Shown here: positions 48,801 to 55,205 of the stretch, piece after piece
How the letters are laid out: every line of letters begins with the position of its first letter
Position numbering within the stretch: the first letter of the stretch is position 1
Origin: Undaria pinnatifida
Taxonomy: Eukaryota; Sar; Phaeophyceae; Laminariales; Alariaceae
Length of the DNA stretch: 64,000 bases
NCBI GenBank assembly: GCA_012845835.1
Contig: JABAKD010000014.1
Coordinates: 6,545,396 to 6,609,395 of the forward strand
Reading direction: 5' to 3'
Made by a program: the position numbers and the translations under genes
Notes under the pieces: model-generated
The model's database searches: none
Seen by the model: only the letters and a program-made list of their open reading frames with translations
What the model was told of the DNA's origin: nothing

Positions 48801-48856
48801 AAATGGATGGACCCAGGACCGGCCGGGGCAGGAAATCTAATGTTTACTGTGAATGA
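32376..48856 (+). CDS. RCC1-BTB-BACK domain protein, 15 exons
   Basis: Exons: 32376-32420, 33680-33826, 34614-34703, 36032-36159, 38082-38166, 38685-38867, 39822-39914, 41894-42039, 42262-42372, 43736-43826, 44146-44315, 46833-46983, 47608-47733, 48352-48564, 48692-48856. All introns are GT-AG, every junction keeps phase, and the total is 1944 nt (647 residues). After a short acidic start come seven RCC1 blades with the signature GxNxxGQLG ([63 protein letters not shown]) and VACG.YHT strands, forming a seven-bladed propeller. Residues from about 390 form a BTB fold ([32 protein letters not shown]). A BACK-like helical part follows ([36 protein letters not shown]) with an Arg/Lys-rich C-terminus. 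Animal and plant RCC1-BTB proteins are linked to CUL3 ubiquitin ligases; here that role is inference. Blade 3 is the least canonical. No human-style N-terminal extension is present. Confidence 0.88.
33867..33979 (+). repeat. GGT-rich microsatellite in intron 2
   Basis: Imperfect GGT/GGTGGT repeats shortly after the donor of exon 2. A similar GGT tract (39965-40036) follows the donor of exon 7. Confidence 0.9.
35500..35700 (+). repeat. Dispersed repeat D, copy in intron 3
   Basis: Shares with 41375-41566 the ordered words 'ctcaag', 'ttcatgcgactcg.cgaaca', 'caatgtctgcctg', 'gtgaaaactcgac', 'gctccgt.ccggcat' and 'tcatacgacta'. A shorter copy lies at 40990-41080. No coding frame is seen; it is probably a fragment of a transposable element. 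Confidence 0.75.
36285..36560 (+). repeat. Two echoes of the exon 4 end in intron 4
   Basis: The last bases of exon 4 with its donor (36125-36165) are repeated in decayed form at about 36288-36312 and at 36519-36555. The second has 'ggcttcagactcgcggctgc' and 'aatggcacgtggg' against the exon's 'gagcttcaggcttgcggctg' and 'caatggctcgtgag'. The downstream 'gtgtgcacacgtac' word is repeated as well (36350-36363, 36590-36605). Confidence 0.65.
36376..36540 (-). mobile_element. SINE-like element, minus strand, intron 4
   Basis: Read on the minus strand it runs from 'cgccagctagagctgg' through 'caattgagtcaaatggacac' and 'gtatgaaaatacttggaag' to the 'aaagctttacctttcccc' tail and an A-rich end. It matches 46020-46157 over about 130 bp. 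Confidence 0.75.
37079..37193 (+). repeat. 50-bp tandem repeat in intron 4
   Basis: About 2.3 units with the shared core 'ttattataccaggtatag' and 'agtacaagcagcag'. The motif TACCAGGTA occurs in each unit (37118-37126, 37168-37176). Confidence 0.85.
38414..38635 (+). repeat. Long pyrimidine tract before exon 6
   Basis: About 220 bp of almost pure C/T just upstream of the acceptor of exon 6 (38685). It is far longer than an ordinary polypyrimidine tract. The plus-strand word just upstream ('caaatgactaaggcaagca', about 38389-38407) recurs at about 56964-56982. Confidence 0.8.
39262..39405 (+). repeat. Two echoes of the exon 6 end in intron 6
   Basis: The exon 6 end ('gagcgtggcgtgcggcatgt' then 'accacacggtgag') is repeated as 'gcgcagcgcgcgacatatac' then 'cgtatggttaggtgag' (about 39270-39308) and as 'cagcgcggcgtgcgtcatgt' then 'accacacggtaac' (about 39365-39398). 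Both are decayed and no longer support an in-frame exon. Confidence 0.7.
39593..39625 (+). repeat. Echo of the exon 7 start
   Basis: 'ttcaggtggtttctgtggca' followed by 'ggcgacggcatgtaac' resembles the real exon 7 entry 'gcaggcggtttcggttgtag' and 'gcggcggcatgtacac' at 39819-39853. The echo reads into a stop codon, so it is not usable. Confidence 0.65.
40930..41080 (+). repeat. Poly-C run and partial dispersed repeat D
   Basis: A poly-C run at 40962-40971 is followed by a shortened copy of repeat D ('gatgtctgcccggtcagtta' through 'cgtacgactaag'). Confidence 0.6.
41137..41255 (+). pseudogene. Decayed upstream copy of exon 8
   Basis: The DNA encodes, with frame faults, [23 protein letters not shown] followed by TFAFGRN. 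The real exon 8 reads [23 protein letters not shown] and [13 protein letters not shown]. The homology stops exactly where a telomere-like tract starts (41251). It sits about 750 bp upstream of the real exon. Confidence 0.8.
41251..41272 (+). repeat. Interstitial telomere-like repeat in intron 7
   Basis: Three to four ccctaa/ccccaa units abutting the truncated exon 8 copy. Confidence 0.8.
41375..41566 (+). repeat. Dispersed repeat D, second full copy
   Basis: Full-length relative of 35500-35700 lying directly before a family A TIR element. A run of 16 C (41360-41375) marks its left edge, as a C-rich run does for the copy at 35500. Confidence 0.75.
41569..41830 (+). mobile_element. TIR element family A, intron 7
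   Basis: Best-preserved ends: left 'gtgtgctacgatagagttgc' (41571 on) and right 'ctacctctatcgtagtatgc' (about 41804-41823), which are inverted copies of each other. About 260 bp with no coding frame. Confidence 0.85.
42505..42945 (+). repeat. Three echoes of the exon 9 end in intron 9
   Basis: The exon 9 end ('ggcgggtgtaccccttcgga', 'aggtgagg', then 'ggctttgacc') recurs at about 42513-42562, at about 42667-42705 and, best kept, at 42899-42945 ('ctcgcttgactctgaaggct', 'ggatgtacctgtttggaagg'). The last retains the LDSEG.MY.FGR coding sense and a gtagg pseudo-donor. Confidence 0.75.
43072..43730 (+). repeat. (CCCTTA)n-type hexamer array in intron 9
   Basis: About 650 bp of ccctta/cccgta/cccttg variants immediately before the acceptor of exon 10. 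The unit is the reverse, not the complement, of TTAGGG-type DNA, so it is not a telomere repeat on either strand. Both strands give spurious Lys/Gly and Pro/Leu frames. Confidence 0.93.
44820..45005 (-). mobile_element. TIR element family B, intron 11
   Basis: It carries 'cactatagagggagattccg' near its left end and 'aaccggcactatcgagggg' at the right. The interior 'ccgacactactccgcacgct' and 'gccactactggttgttta' matches the reverse complement of the interior of 49119-49304. A tetranucleotide array begins directly at its right end. Confidence 0.75.
45010..45836 (+). repeat. (TCTA)n microsatellite, about 830 bp, intron 11
   Basis: Tetranucleotide repeat with occasional TCAA, TCTG, TTTA and CAATA interruptions. 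Repeated higher-order phrases such as 'tctcaatatctatc' (about 45440-45545) show that blocks were copied within the array. Confidence 0.98.
46020..46157 (+). mobile_element. SINE-like element with poly-A end, intron 11
   Basis: Runs from 'gtgcgccagctagcgttggg' to 'aagctttatttttccccat' with a short inverted repeat (catcc/ggatg) and then an A run. It matches the minus strand of 36376-36540 along its length and 32190-32224 at its 3' end. No open frame. Confidence 0.75.
47325..47395 (+). repeat. Telomere-like tract and 13-bp tandem repeat, intron 12
   Basis: Four ccctaa/ccccaa units run straight into about three copies of 'gataacccatgcg'. This sits directly before the decayed exon 13 copy. Confidence 0.85.
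47396..47525 (+). pseudogene. Decayed upstream copy of exon 13
   Basis: Encodes, across a frame fault, a [10 protein letters not shown] stretch and then [20 protein letters not shown]. The real exon 13 (47608-47733) encodes [32 protein letters not shown] poly-C stretch separates the two. An AG acceptor before this copy is not well kept. Confidence 0.8.
47815..48351 (+). pseudogene. Two decayed tandem copies of intron plus exon 14
   Basis: A unit of roughly 200-230 bp is repeated: a 'gagtacctcgtctcgct' word, a T-rich tract, 'gttccgtgtttcttcgcgcg', a GGC-rich stretch, then the exon 14 start. Unit 1 (exon part about 47937-47985) still encodes [20 protein letters not shown]. Unit 2 (about 48160-48185) keeps only 'gtgtaacgcgtgcgagctac'. 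The third unit contains the real exon 14 (48352-48564; [21 protein letters not shown]). Confidence 0.8.
48626..48705 (+). repeat. Perfect 40-bp tandem duplication across the last acceptor
   Basis: 48626-48665 and 48666-48705 are identical. Each unit contains 'atttcgcag', so the last intron has two equal acceptors (AG at 48650-48651 and 48690-48691). The distal one gives a 54-residue final exon; the proximal one gives only 16 residues before TGA (48700-48702). Confidence 0.95.
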
Positions 48857-49118
48857 TCGGTGACAACATTAATTAGTACGAAACACACTAAAACATGTAC
48901 GAAAAACATCTGCTCTTCTTGAATCGTACAGAAGTTTCACCCCTTTGCTTTATGTGTCTATATTTTTGGTAGTATAGTGCCGTTTTATCTTTTTTGTCGC
49001 TTATCCTGGGATGAGATACGTACAATAACCGTTCGGTGACCGTGATGGCATTATTTGTTTTGGTCCAAGAAAATGGGAGTGACGGACCTAACTATTTATA
49101 GTACAGTAGAGGCTCCTT

Positions 49119-49304
49119 TATTGTGCCGGTTTCCTCTATAGTGCCGGTTTCCCGCAATAGTGCCCGTGAAATCGCCTGGCACTTAGATGAGAACAACCAG
49201 TAGTGGCAGTTTATGCGAAGTAGTGCCGGTTGTCTCTACAGAGCCGGTATTTTCGACTATATTAATGACATATATCGGCACTATAGAGGAAACCGGCACT
49301 ATTG
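49119..49304 (+). mobile_element. TIR element family B, complete
   Basis: About 29-bp inverted ends: left 'attgtgccggtttcctctat' then 'agtgccgg', right 'cggcactatagaggaaaccg' then 'gcactat'. One mismatch lies within the ends. The internal half-copies of the same end motif ('tctctacagagccgg') suggest a foldback structure. About 186 bp, no coding frame. Confidence 0.88.
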
Positions 49305-49814
49305 TATGCCTTTATCTGATCGTACAGTATGCTACTCATATGTATCATGCGTGAACGAAGTGTCATACGCGACGATTGGTACGGTAGAGAGGTGTGCGCC
49401 ATTTTCCCGAGGCTCCTAACCTGATAAGCGTTTTTTTTTTTTTACTTTTACACGTTACTTTCCAGCTTTTGAACAAGCCGTGGTCACAGGTGTCGTCCCT
49501 TCCCCCCCCCCCCGGTTCTTGCCCTTCAATATTTATCGCGCGTAGGGTTCAGCAATCCCACTCCTCGTCGATTTTTCGTCGGGTGTTGCTAACTCGTGCT
49601 CTCGCGCTCTATACGCACCCGAGCTCTGACTGGGGGAAAATTCAAGTGCAACCCAGTGAACAATCCTATGCCCTAGGTATACCCCTAGCCGTACAGTAGT
49701 ATACTGGATACAGTAGGGATCCCCCAGTAAGGCTGTGGTGTGCGACAGCAATATAACCGCTTTATAGGGGGAAGCCGCCTTATTCGTTCCCCCGAACCTC
49801 CTCGCGTGAGGCTC

Positions 49815-50088
49815 TGACGCGTCCTATGATAGACTTAGCACTTTTTGTGTGAAATTATTTCTGAATGACTTAAGACACTCCTTTACCCAAAATCGTCGGA
49901 AAATGGTCATTTTCGTTTTGCGTGCTTCTCGTCGTGTATCTAGGCCATGGGATTTTTCATTCGGTAGCAGCAGTTTTATTTTTCTCCAAATCAGTGTTTT
50001 GGTATATAGAGAGGTTGTAAGCTCCCAAATTGAGGGGTAGTATTAGAAAAAAAGTGGTACACCTCTATCGTAGCCCGCGTCCTCTGTA
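49815..50088 (-). mobile_element. TIR element family A
   Basis: Left 'gcgtcctatgatagacttag' and right 'ctatcgtagcccgcgtcc' are inverted relatives. The interior holds the family words 'ctgaatgac', 'aaaatcgtcggaaa', 'ctccaaatcag' and 'agctcccaaattgagg'. Confidence 0.8.
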
Positions 50089-50349
50089 TAGCAACTATAC
50101 TGACTGGGGGAAAAAGTGCGAGTGCAACCGAGTGAATCATCCCATGGCCTGTCACGGGGGACGATAGTAATCAGGACCTACGATAAACACTATATATATT
50201 ACCTACCAGGTATATGTTACCCAATTTGTGCTAGCCATAGTTGGTCCTGATTACTGTGCTCCCTCGTAATAGGTATACAACGATAGCCTAAGAATAATCC
50301 CTCTATAGGGCGGTAATGACGGTACGGGTTGCGGTTTTAAGTTAACTAA

Positions 50350-50625
50350 TGTTTCTGATAATGTTGATAATGGCGATAATTTTGATGATGTTGATAATGT
50401 TGATAATGGCGATTGATAATGTTGAAAATGTTGATAATGTTGATGATGTTGATAGTGTTGATAATGTTGATAATGTTGATGATGTTGGATAATGTTGATG
50501 TTGATGTTAATATTGATAATGTTGATAATGTTGATAATATTGACAATGTTGATAATGTTGATGATGTTGATGTTAATGTTGATGTTAATGTTGATGATGT
50601 TGATAATGTTGATGTTAATGTTACG
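50350..50625 (+). repeat. (GATAATGTT)n-like repeat
   Basis: Units gataatgtt, gatgatgtt, gatgttaat repeated about 30 times. Gives spurious Asp/Val and Ser/Thr frames. Confidence 0.95.
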
Positions 50626-51433
50626 GTTGGGCTCCTCAAGTGTGATAACTATCGGTTAGCATCAATGGTAACTTGACGAGTAGTACAATGGTTGTTTGAG
50701 GACTAACGCATAGAAATGTTGGACGGGTTTCGTGAACGAAAGTCTTCCCAGTCATGTTTCGGGTGGAAATGTCACACTCCCCTCATGTTGTGAGCTGTAG
50801 AAACTTCTTAGAATCTGCTTCACCCCCAACGTTGGATGACTCCTAGGTAAACGAACGCTACAGTAGGGATCCCTCAGTAAGCCGGTGGTGTACCAGAGCA
50901 GTGTGACCGCCTTGTAGGGGGAAGCCACCTCATTCATTACAGGTTGTTAGTGCTATTGCCCTGTCGCGCCAGGCGATTTCGACCGCCTTGTATCAGGATA
51001 TCGCCTTACTCAGACCGCCTTATCGGGGGACGCCTACTGTATTGATGGAAAACAATAGTGGATAGTAGTTCACTTGGGGAACCCCATCTGTCAGGAAGCG
51101 TGCTACGATGGAGATGCCACTTTCTTGGTCAAAATGTTTTGTGGATGTTGAGCCCCCCTAAACCCCAAACCGTGGGAATCATCGTGCTTTTTTCGCCAAA
51201 AAGATGTTGGTTTGTACCCGGGCCGCGGGTTTGTTCCTCGGATTGAACTTTCGGTTTGCTCAAAATATGAGGTTTTGTATGAAAGGTGTAGACCTCCTCA
51301 ATGAGGACCTCTAGAGGCCCAAAACAAGAAATTCGTGCTCCTCTGCCCTATCGTATGTTTCGGAGAAACGTGTTTGCGCATGTGTGATGTGCGTGTGCGC
51401 GTGTGCGTGTGTGTCTTTGTGCGTCTTTGTGTG

Positions 51434-51720
51434 TGTTGATTGTATGCTTGGATATGATGCGGATATGATGACGGTTGAGTATTGTAGGGGTTTCCAGTGA
51501 TAAGTTGGCTACATGATAGCGGGATATCGGGATGGTGCAAATACTCCGCCTATTTATCCGCCTTTCTTCCTGGCGAGCGCACTCCATGCTGCGCGTTGGC
51601 TAGGAGCAACGTAATATATATTTGTTCGTCTTATACTTGTCTTCATACCGGTGACTCCACTACCCCACTATTGTCAGCTCAACGGGTAAGCCCTCTACGC
51701 TTCGTAGGGATCAACAAACA
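51434..51720 (+). repeat. 5' LTR of the copia element
   Basis: 287 bp, ends TG...CA with a 7-bp inverted terminal motif (TGTTGAT/ATCAACA). Preceded by a GT-rich stretch (51385-51433), so the 5-bp target repeat could partly reflect that composition. Confidence 0.92.
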
Positions 51721-51765
51721 CGACAATCAACAAATGGTGATATATGCGTTAGTTCGGGTAGGACA

Positions 51766-52166
51766 AACCCGCTCGAGGAAGGTCTCAAACAGGCTGGCCA
51801 TTTTCGCGAGCTGATCGGATGCTTGAGAGCTGTAGCCAGGTACACCAACTCGCTCAGGGAGATACACTGGAAGACGGCGGTTGGTATTTTAGATCATGTC
51901 TTTTTCATGAGTGATTTTGGCATTATTTTTCAGAGAGGCAGTGGACTGGAGCTGGTTGCGTATGCGGATGCAGACTACGCCAGCAAGGCCACTGATAGGA
52001 GGTCGGTTTCCGGTGGGGCTGTCATGTGCGCAGGGGCATGCGTGTGCTGGTTTTGGAGAACTCAAAAGTGCGTGACATTTTCGATCACAGAAGCCGAGTA
52101 CGTAGCACTGGCAAACACCATAAGTTTGAGATTTTCAGAGCTCGGGGACGGTGACGATTTTTGGTA
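51766..52166 (+). pseudogene. Copia RT/RNase H remnant
   Basis: The frame reads through an RT-end motif (GHFRELIGCLRAVARY, EIHWKTAVGIL) into a copia RNase H domain: LELVAYADADYASKATDRRS, SGGAV, CVCWFWRTQKCVTFS and TEAEYVALANT. The catalytic Asp of ADADYA and the Glu of TEAEY are present. It then breaks off into SLRFSELGDG and a stop where a tandem repeat begins. About 130 residues remain of a polyprotein that is usually over 1000. It is transcribed in the direction of the LTRs. Confidence 0.9.
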
Positions 52167-52395
52167 ACTACCCGGGGTCATCCCCGCGTAATCAGTCTAT
52201 GGTTTTCTCAACTAGCCCCGTAATGAGACCCAGCTGAGCCAAACCGTCCAGTTTATATTGTTTTTGGGGTTCGGGGACGGCAACGGTTTTTTGGTAAACT
52301 ACCGGGGGTCATCCCTGCGTAATCAGTCTATGGGTTTCTCAACTAGCCCCGTAATGAGACCCAGCTGAGCCAAACTGTTTAGTTTTCATCCTGCA
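52140..52395 (+). repeat. 129-bp tandem duplication inside the copia element
   Basis: Two units share 'cggggacgg', 'gtcatccc.gcgtaatcag', 'ctcaactagccccgtaatga' and 'gacccagctgagccaaac'. The first unit starts at the point where the RNase H reading frame is lost. Confidence 0.9.
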
Positions 52396-53178
52396 AGGAG
52401 GGGTCACGCCCACCTGTTAACGCTTGTGCGGGGAAGGATTCGCTTGACCACTTGAGAGGATTATGGCTCGTTAAGTAGGAAAAAGGTCTCAAACTCGACG
52501 ACTTCGATACGTCTGAACCCGAGGGCGACTAACTTTTCCGCGAGCTGGTTTGAATTGTTTCTTGACGGATTATTCTGCATATATTAGCTGGATTTTAGTG
52601 CTTTTAAGAGTGCATGGTAGTTAGGGAGGCAAGTAACTGTTTCTTGACTTTTGAAGTAACACTGTTTTCACGATAGCGTTGTCTAGTAAGGCATTATTTT
52701 GCTCTGGATTTGAGCGTTTGGAATCTGAATGGATTTTTAGTATGTGACCAGCCGGGAGGCGTTTGTCTCATTCGAAAGTGAGTTTTGAGACTGCTGTCCA
52801 ATCACACTTGTTGGCACCCCTGTCCCTATGGAGCTGACAACCGTTTTATAAGGAAGGCTGAATGCTGATTATAAGGCCGATGTTTGAGTTTTCGGATTTG
52901 AGTTTTCGGTCTATGAATTTCGGATTTGAGTTTTTGTATTTGGACTTAGGACTTTACGAGTTAGATCTTAGGTTCGTGAAGATTGATGTTGGATACTGTC
53001 CCTGAATTGTATCTCTAGATTTATGGAGTGCTTTTTAAGGACTATGGTGTTGCAATTTTTCTTTCTTGTCACGGAGGTACTTGGAGGATATTGATTGACC
53101 GTAATTTTCATTGAATCGTTTTACCCTGATCATATGACGATATAGCATCATACCGTATCATTTACGTAGCAGGGAGGC

Positions 53179-53465
53179 TGTTGATTGTATGCTTGGATAT
53201 GATGCGGATATGATGACGGTTGAGTATTGTAGGGGTTTCCAGTGATAAGTTGGCTACATGATAGCGGGATATCGGGATGGTGCAAATACTCCGCCTATTT
53301 ATCCGCCTTTCTTCCTGGCGAGCGCACTCCACGCTGCGCCTTGGCTTGGAGCAACGTAATATATATTTGTTCGTCATATACTTGTCTTCATACCGGTGAC
53401 TCCACTACCCCACTATTGTCAGCTCAACGGGTTAGCTCTCTACGCTTCGTAGGGATCAACAAACA
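53179..53465 (+). repeat. 3' LTR of the copia element
   Basis: 287 bp, same ends as the 5' LTR, followed by the GTGTG target repeat. Differences from the 5' LTR lie mainly at about 53332-53375 and 53432-53440. Confidence 0.92.
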
Positions 53466-53470
53466 GTGTG

Positions 53471-54029
53471 TTATGTTCTCGTTACCTCGGTCCTTTCTAA
53501 ACAACGACACCAGTAGAACACCCCTTGCCGGTGCTGATTCTTCATCCTAGAGAGATTTTACTAATACTTTGGTCACAGGCTGTGAAACGGAGAAACCAAA
53601 AATATTCGCCAATAATCAGAGGGAAGCTAAAAATATTTGGCAAGTAGGCGGGATCCTTATCGTAGCACGCGACTTGCGAAGATGGGAATTGGACTATTTC
53701 ATCGAGCTCACAGCTGATTTTTTTTCTGATTGATGGCTGACTCCCGCGCTATAACACTTTCGTATTCTCGTACATACAACTAATGTGTGCATTACACCCC
53801 TCTCCGAACACCCCCTCCCCCCCGGTGTGCCTACGCCGTCGTTCTTTGCCCCTCGAAGGTGATACAGAACAACGCGGACGATTTATGAGCCTAAGCCTTT
53901 CGCTATCTTAGGCCCGGCTTTGCACTGCCGATTTGTATTACACGAGGCGGTACTGCTTTTGCGCAAGCCATCGTGGGAACTCCATAGGGTTACATCACCC
54001 TCACGGTAGCGGTACTGCCAAAGGATTCT
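53471..54029. other. Spacer, no gene seen
   Basis: Contains a lone family A-like end word ('tatcgtagcacgcgacttgc', about 53659-53678) and C-rich stretches. No exon is supported. Confidence 0.5.
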
Positions 54030-54365
54030 AGTGCTCTCATGGGACTCCCATGGGACTCAGATGGGACTTCCGAGGGGTTCTAGTATTTCCATGGGACTTC
54101 TATGGTGCTCCCGTGTTATTGCCGTGATATTCTGGTGCCCTGATGGGGTTCCCATGAGACTCCCATGGAACTCCCAATGGAACTCCCATGGGACGTCCAT
54201 GGGATTGCAGCACCCCTGTAAGACTTTGCTGATGCTCCCATGGTGCTCCAATGGTGCTCCAATGGTGCTCCCATGATATTCTACTTCTCCGATGAGTTTC
54301 CCATGGGACTCCAATGGGACTCCTACGGGACTCCGACGGGACCTCCATGGGATTACGGTACCCCC
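54030..54365 (+). repeat. 'atgggactccc' mini-satellite
   Basis: Degenerate units of about 11-15 bp (tcccatgggactcc, tcccatggtgctcc, tccaatgggactcc). Many contain the palindrome CCATGG. Confidence 0.88.
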
Positions 54366-54774
54366 CCGGGGCATTGTACACTTCGCCAAGGGGTTTTTGG
54401 ATTCCCATGATAACATGACAACACGATGGTTGTCCCCCTGGGACTCCTTTGGGACTCCCATGTGGTAATCCGATGACGGTGCAGAGGCGGCGGCGGCGTC
54501 GTGTAACATTGGACGAACGTTGTTTTTGACAGAGTCCAGAGAAGCAGTGTGACGTGGAAAGGGACATATTTATCTACTGTACGTGCCGATTTTTAGAGAG
54601 AAGGCGTGTGTGAAAGTGAGGGGGGGGGGGCTGTACTTTGTTGTCGTACTTGGGAGGACGCGTTTCGGTATCGTGCATGGCCGCAGTGTGTGAGACGATC
54701 GATACTCGCACCCCTACATTGCCGGGATGGTGCACGTTGGCCTTTCACCGGGGATGTGTACGGAGTGAGAATAT

Positions 54775-55205
54775 ATCCGCGGAGCGGTTTTTTACGGAGC
54801 GGTTCGATCAAACCGCACCGCTCCGTGACATTTGTAGCGGCGGATGTCCGCTCCGTGTGACAATCCGTGACTTTTCCCAAAAGCGGATATCCGATCCGCT
54901 CCGCTCCGCACCACACTAGAGCAACCCGCTCCGCTTCGTGATATTTTCAAGGGCGGGGATCCACGCCGCAATAATCCGCGAGTTTCCCGACGTGCGGATA
55001 TCCGCCCCGCTCCGCCCCGCTCCGCCCCGCTTCGCCCCGCTCCGCTCCGCTCCGTATAAAAAAAACGCTCAGCTCCGTATGGATTGTGACTGCGCGGTTC
55101 AAACCGTGAAAAACGGGTTGTCTACGGAGCGGTTTGACCCGTTCCGTAGGTTCTCCGTAGCATATCTCACGGATCAAACCGCTGAAAGTCACGGTTTTTT
55201 CACGG
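54775..55205. repeat. Foldback-like element rich in 'ggagcgg / ccgctcc'
   Basis: Left 'acggagcggttcgatcaaac' with 'cgcaccgctccgtgac' and right 'tctacggagcggtttgaccc' with 'cacggatcaaaccgctgaaa' are inverted and direct variants of one motif. The centre holds CCGCTCCGC tandem runs (54893-54935, 55005-55055) and two 'gcggatatccg' words. It looks like a non-autonomous DNA element whose sub-terminal repeats have expanded. No coding frame is supported. Confidence 0.65.

Larger units (their letters stand above)
48857..51433. other. Repeat-rich spacer after the RCC1-BTB gene
   Basis: It contains TIR elements at 49119-49304 and 49815-50088 and the GAT/GTT tract at 50350-50625. A paired phrase 'cagtagggatccc.cagtaag' occurs at about 49710-49731 and 50861-50881. 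No exon is supported. 'acaagccgtggtca' followed by about 100 bp of weak similarity recurs at about 56130. Confidence 0.5.
51434..53465 (+). mobile_element. Internally deleted Ty1/copia LTR retrotransposon
   Basis: Two direct 287-bp LTRs (51434-51720, 53179-53465) start TGTTGATT and end ATCAACAAACA. They are flanked by a perfect 5-bp target duplication, GTGTG (51429-51433 and 53466-53470). A purine-rich tract (53169-53178) precedes the 3' LTR. The internal part is only 1458 bp. It keeps the end of the reverse transcriptase and part of the RNase H domain, but gag, protease, integrase and most of RT are missing, so it cannot move by itself. The LTRs differ at roughly seven positions by eye (about 2-3%), so insertion is fairly old. 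No standard tRNA-Met primer site follows the 5' LTR. Confidence 0.93.

Noticed and set aside
49463-49487. Extra last exon (LLNKPWSQ) of the RCC1-BTB gene
   Set aside because: It has an acceptor and donor-like flank, but the same DNA phrase recurs in a dispersed repeat near 56130, and the exon at 48692-48856 already gives a clean end.
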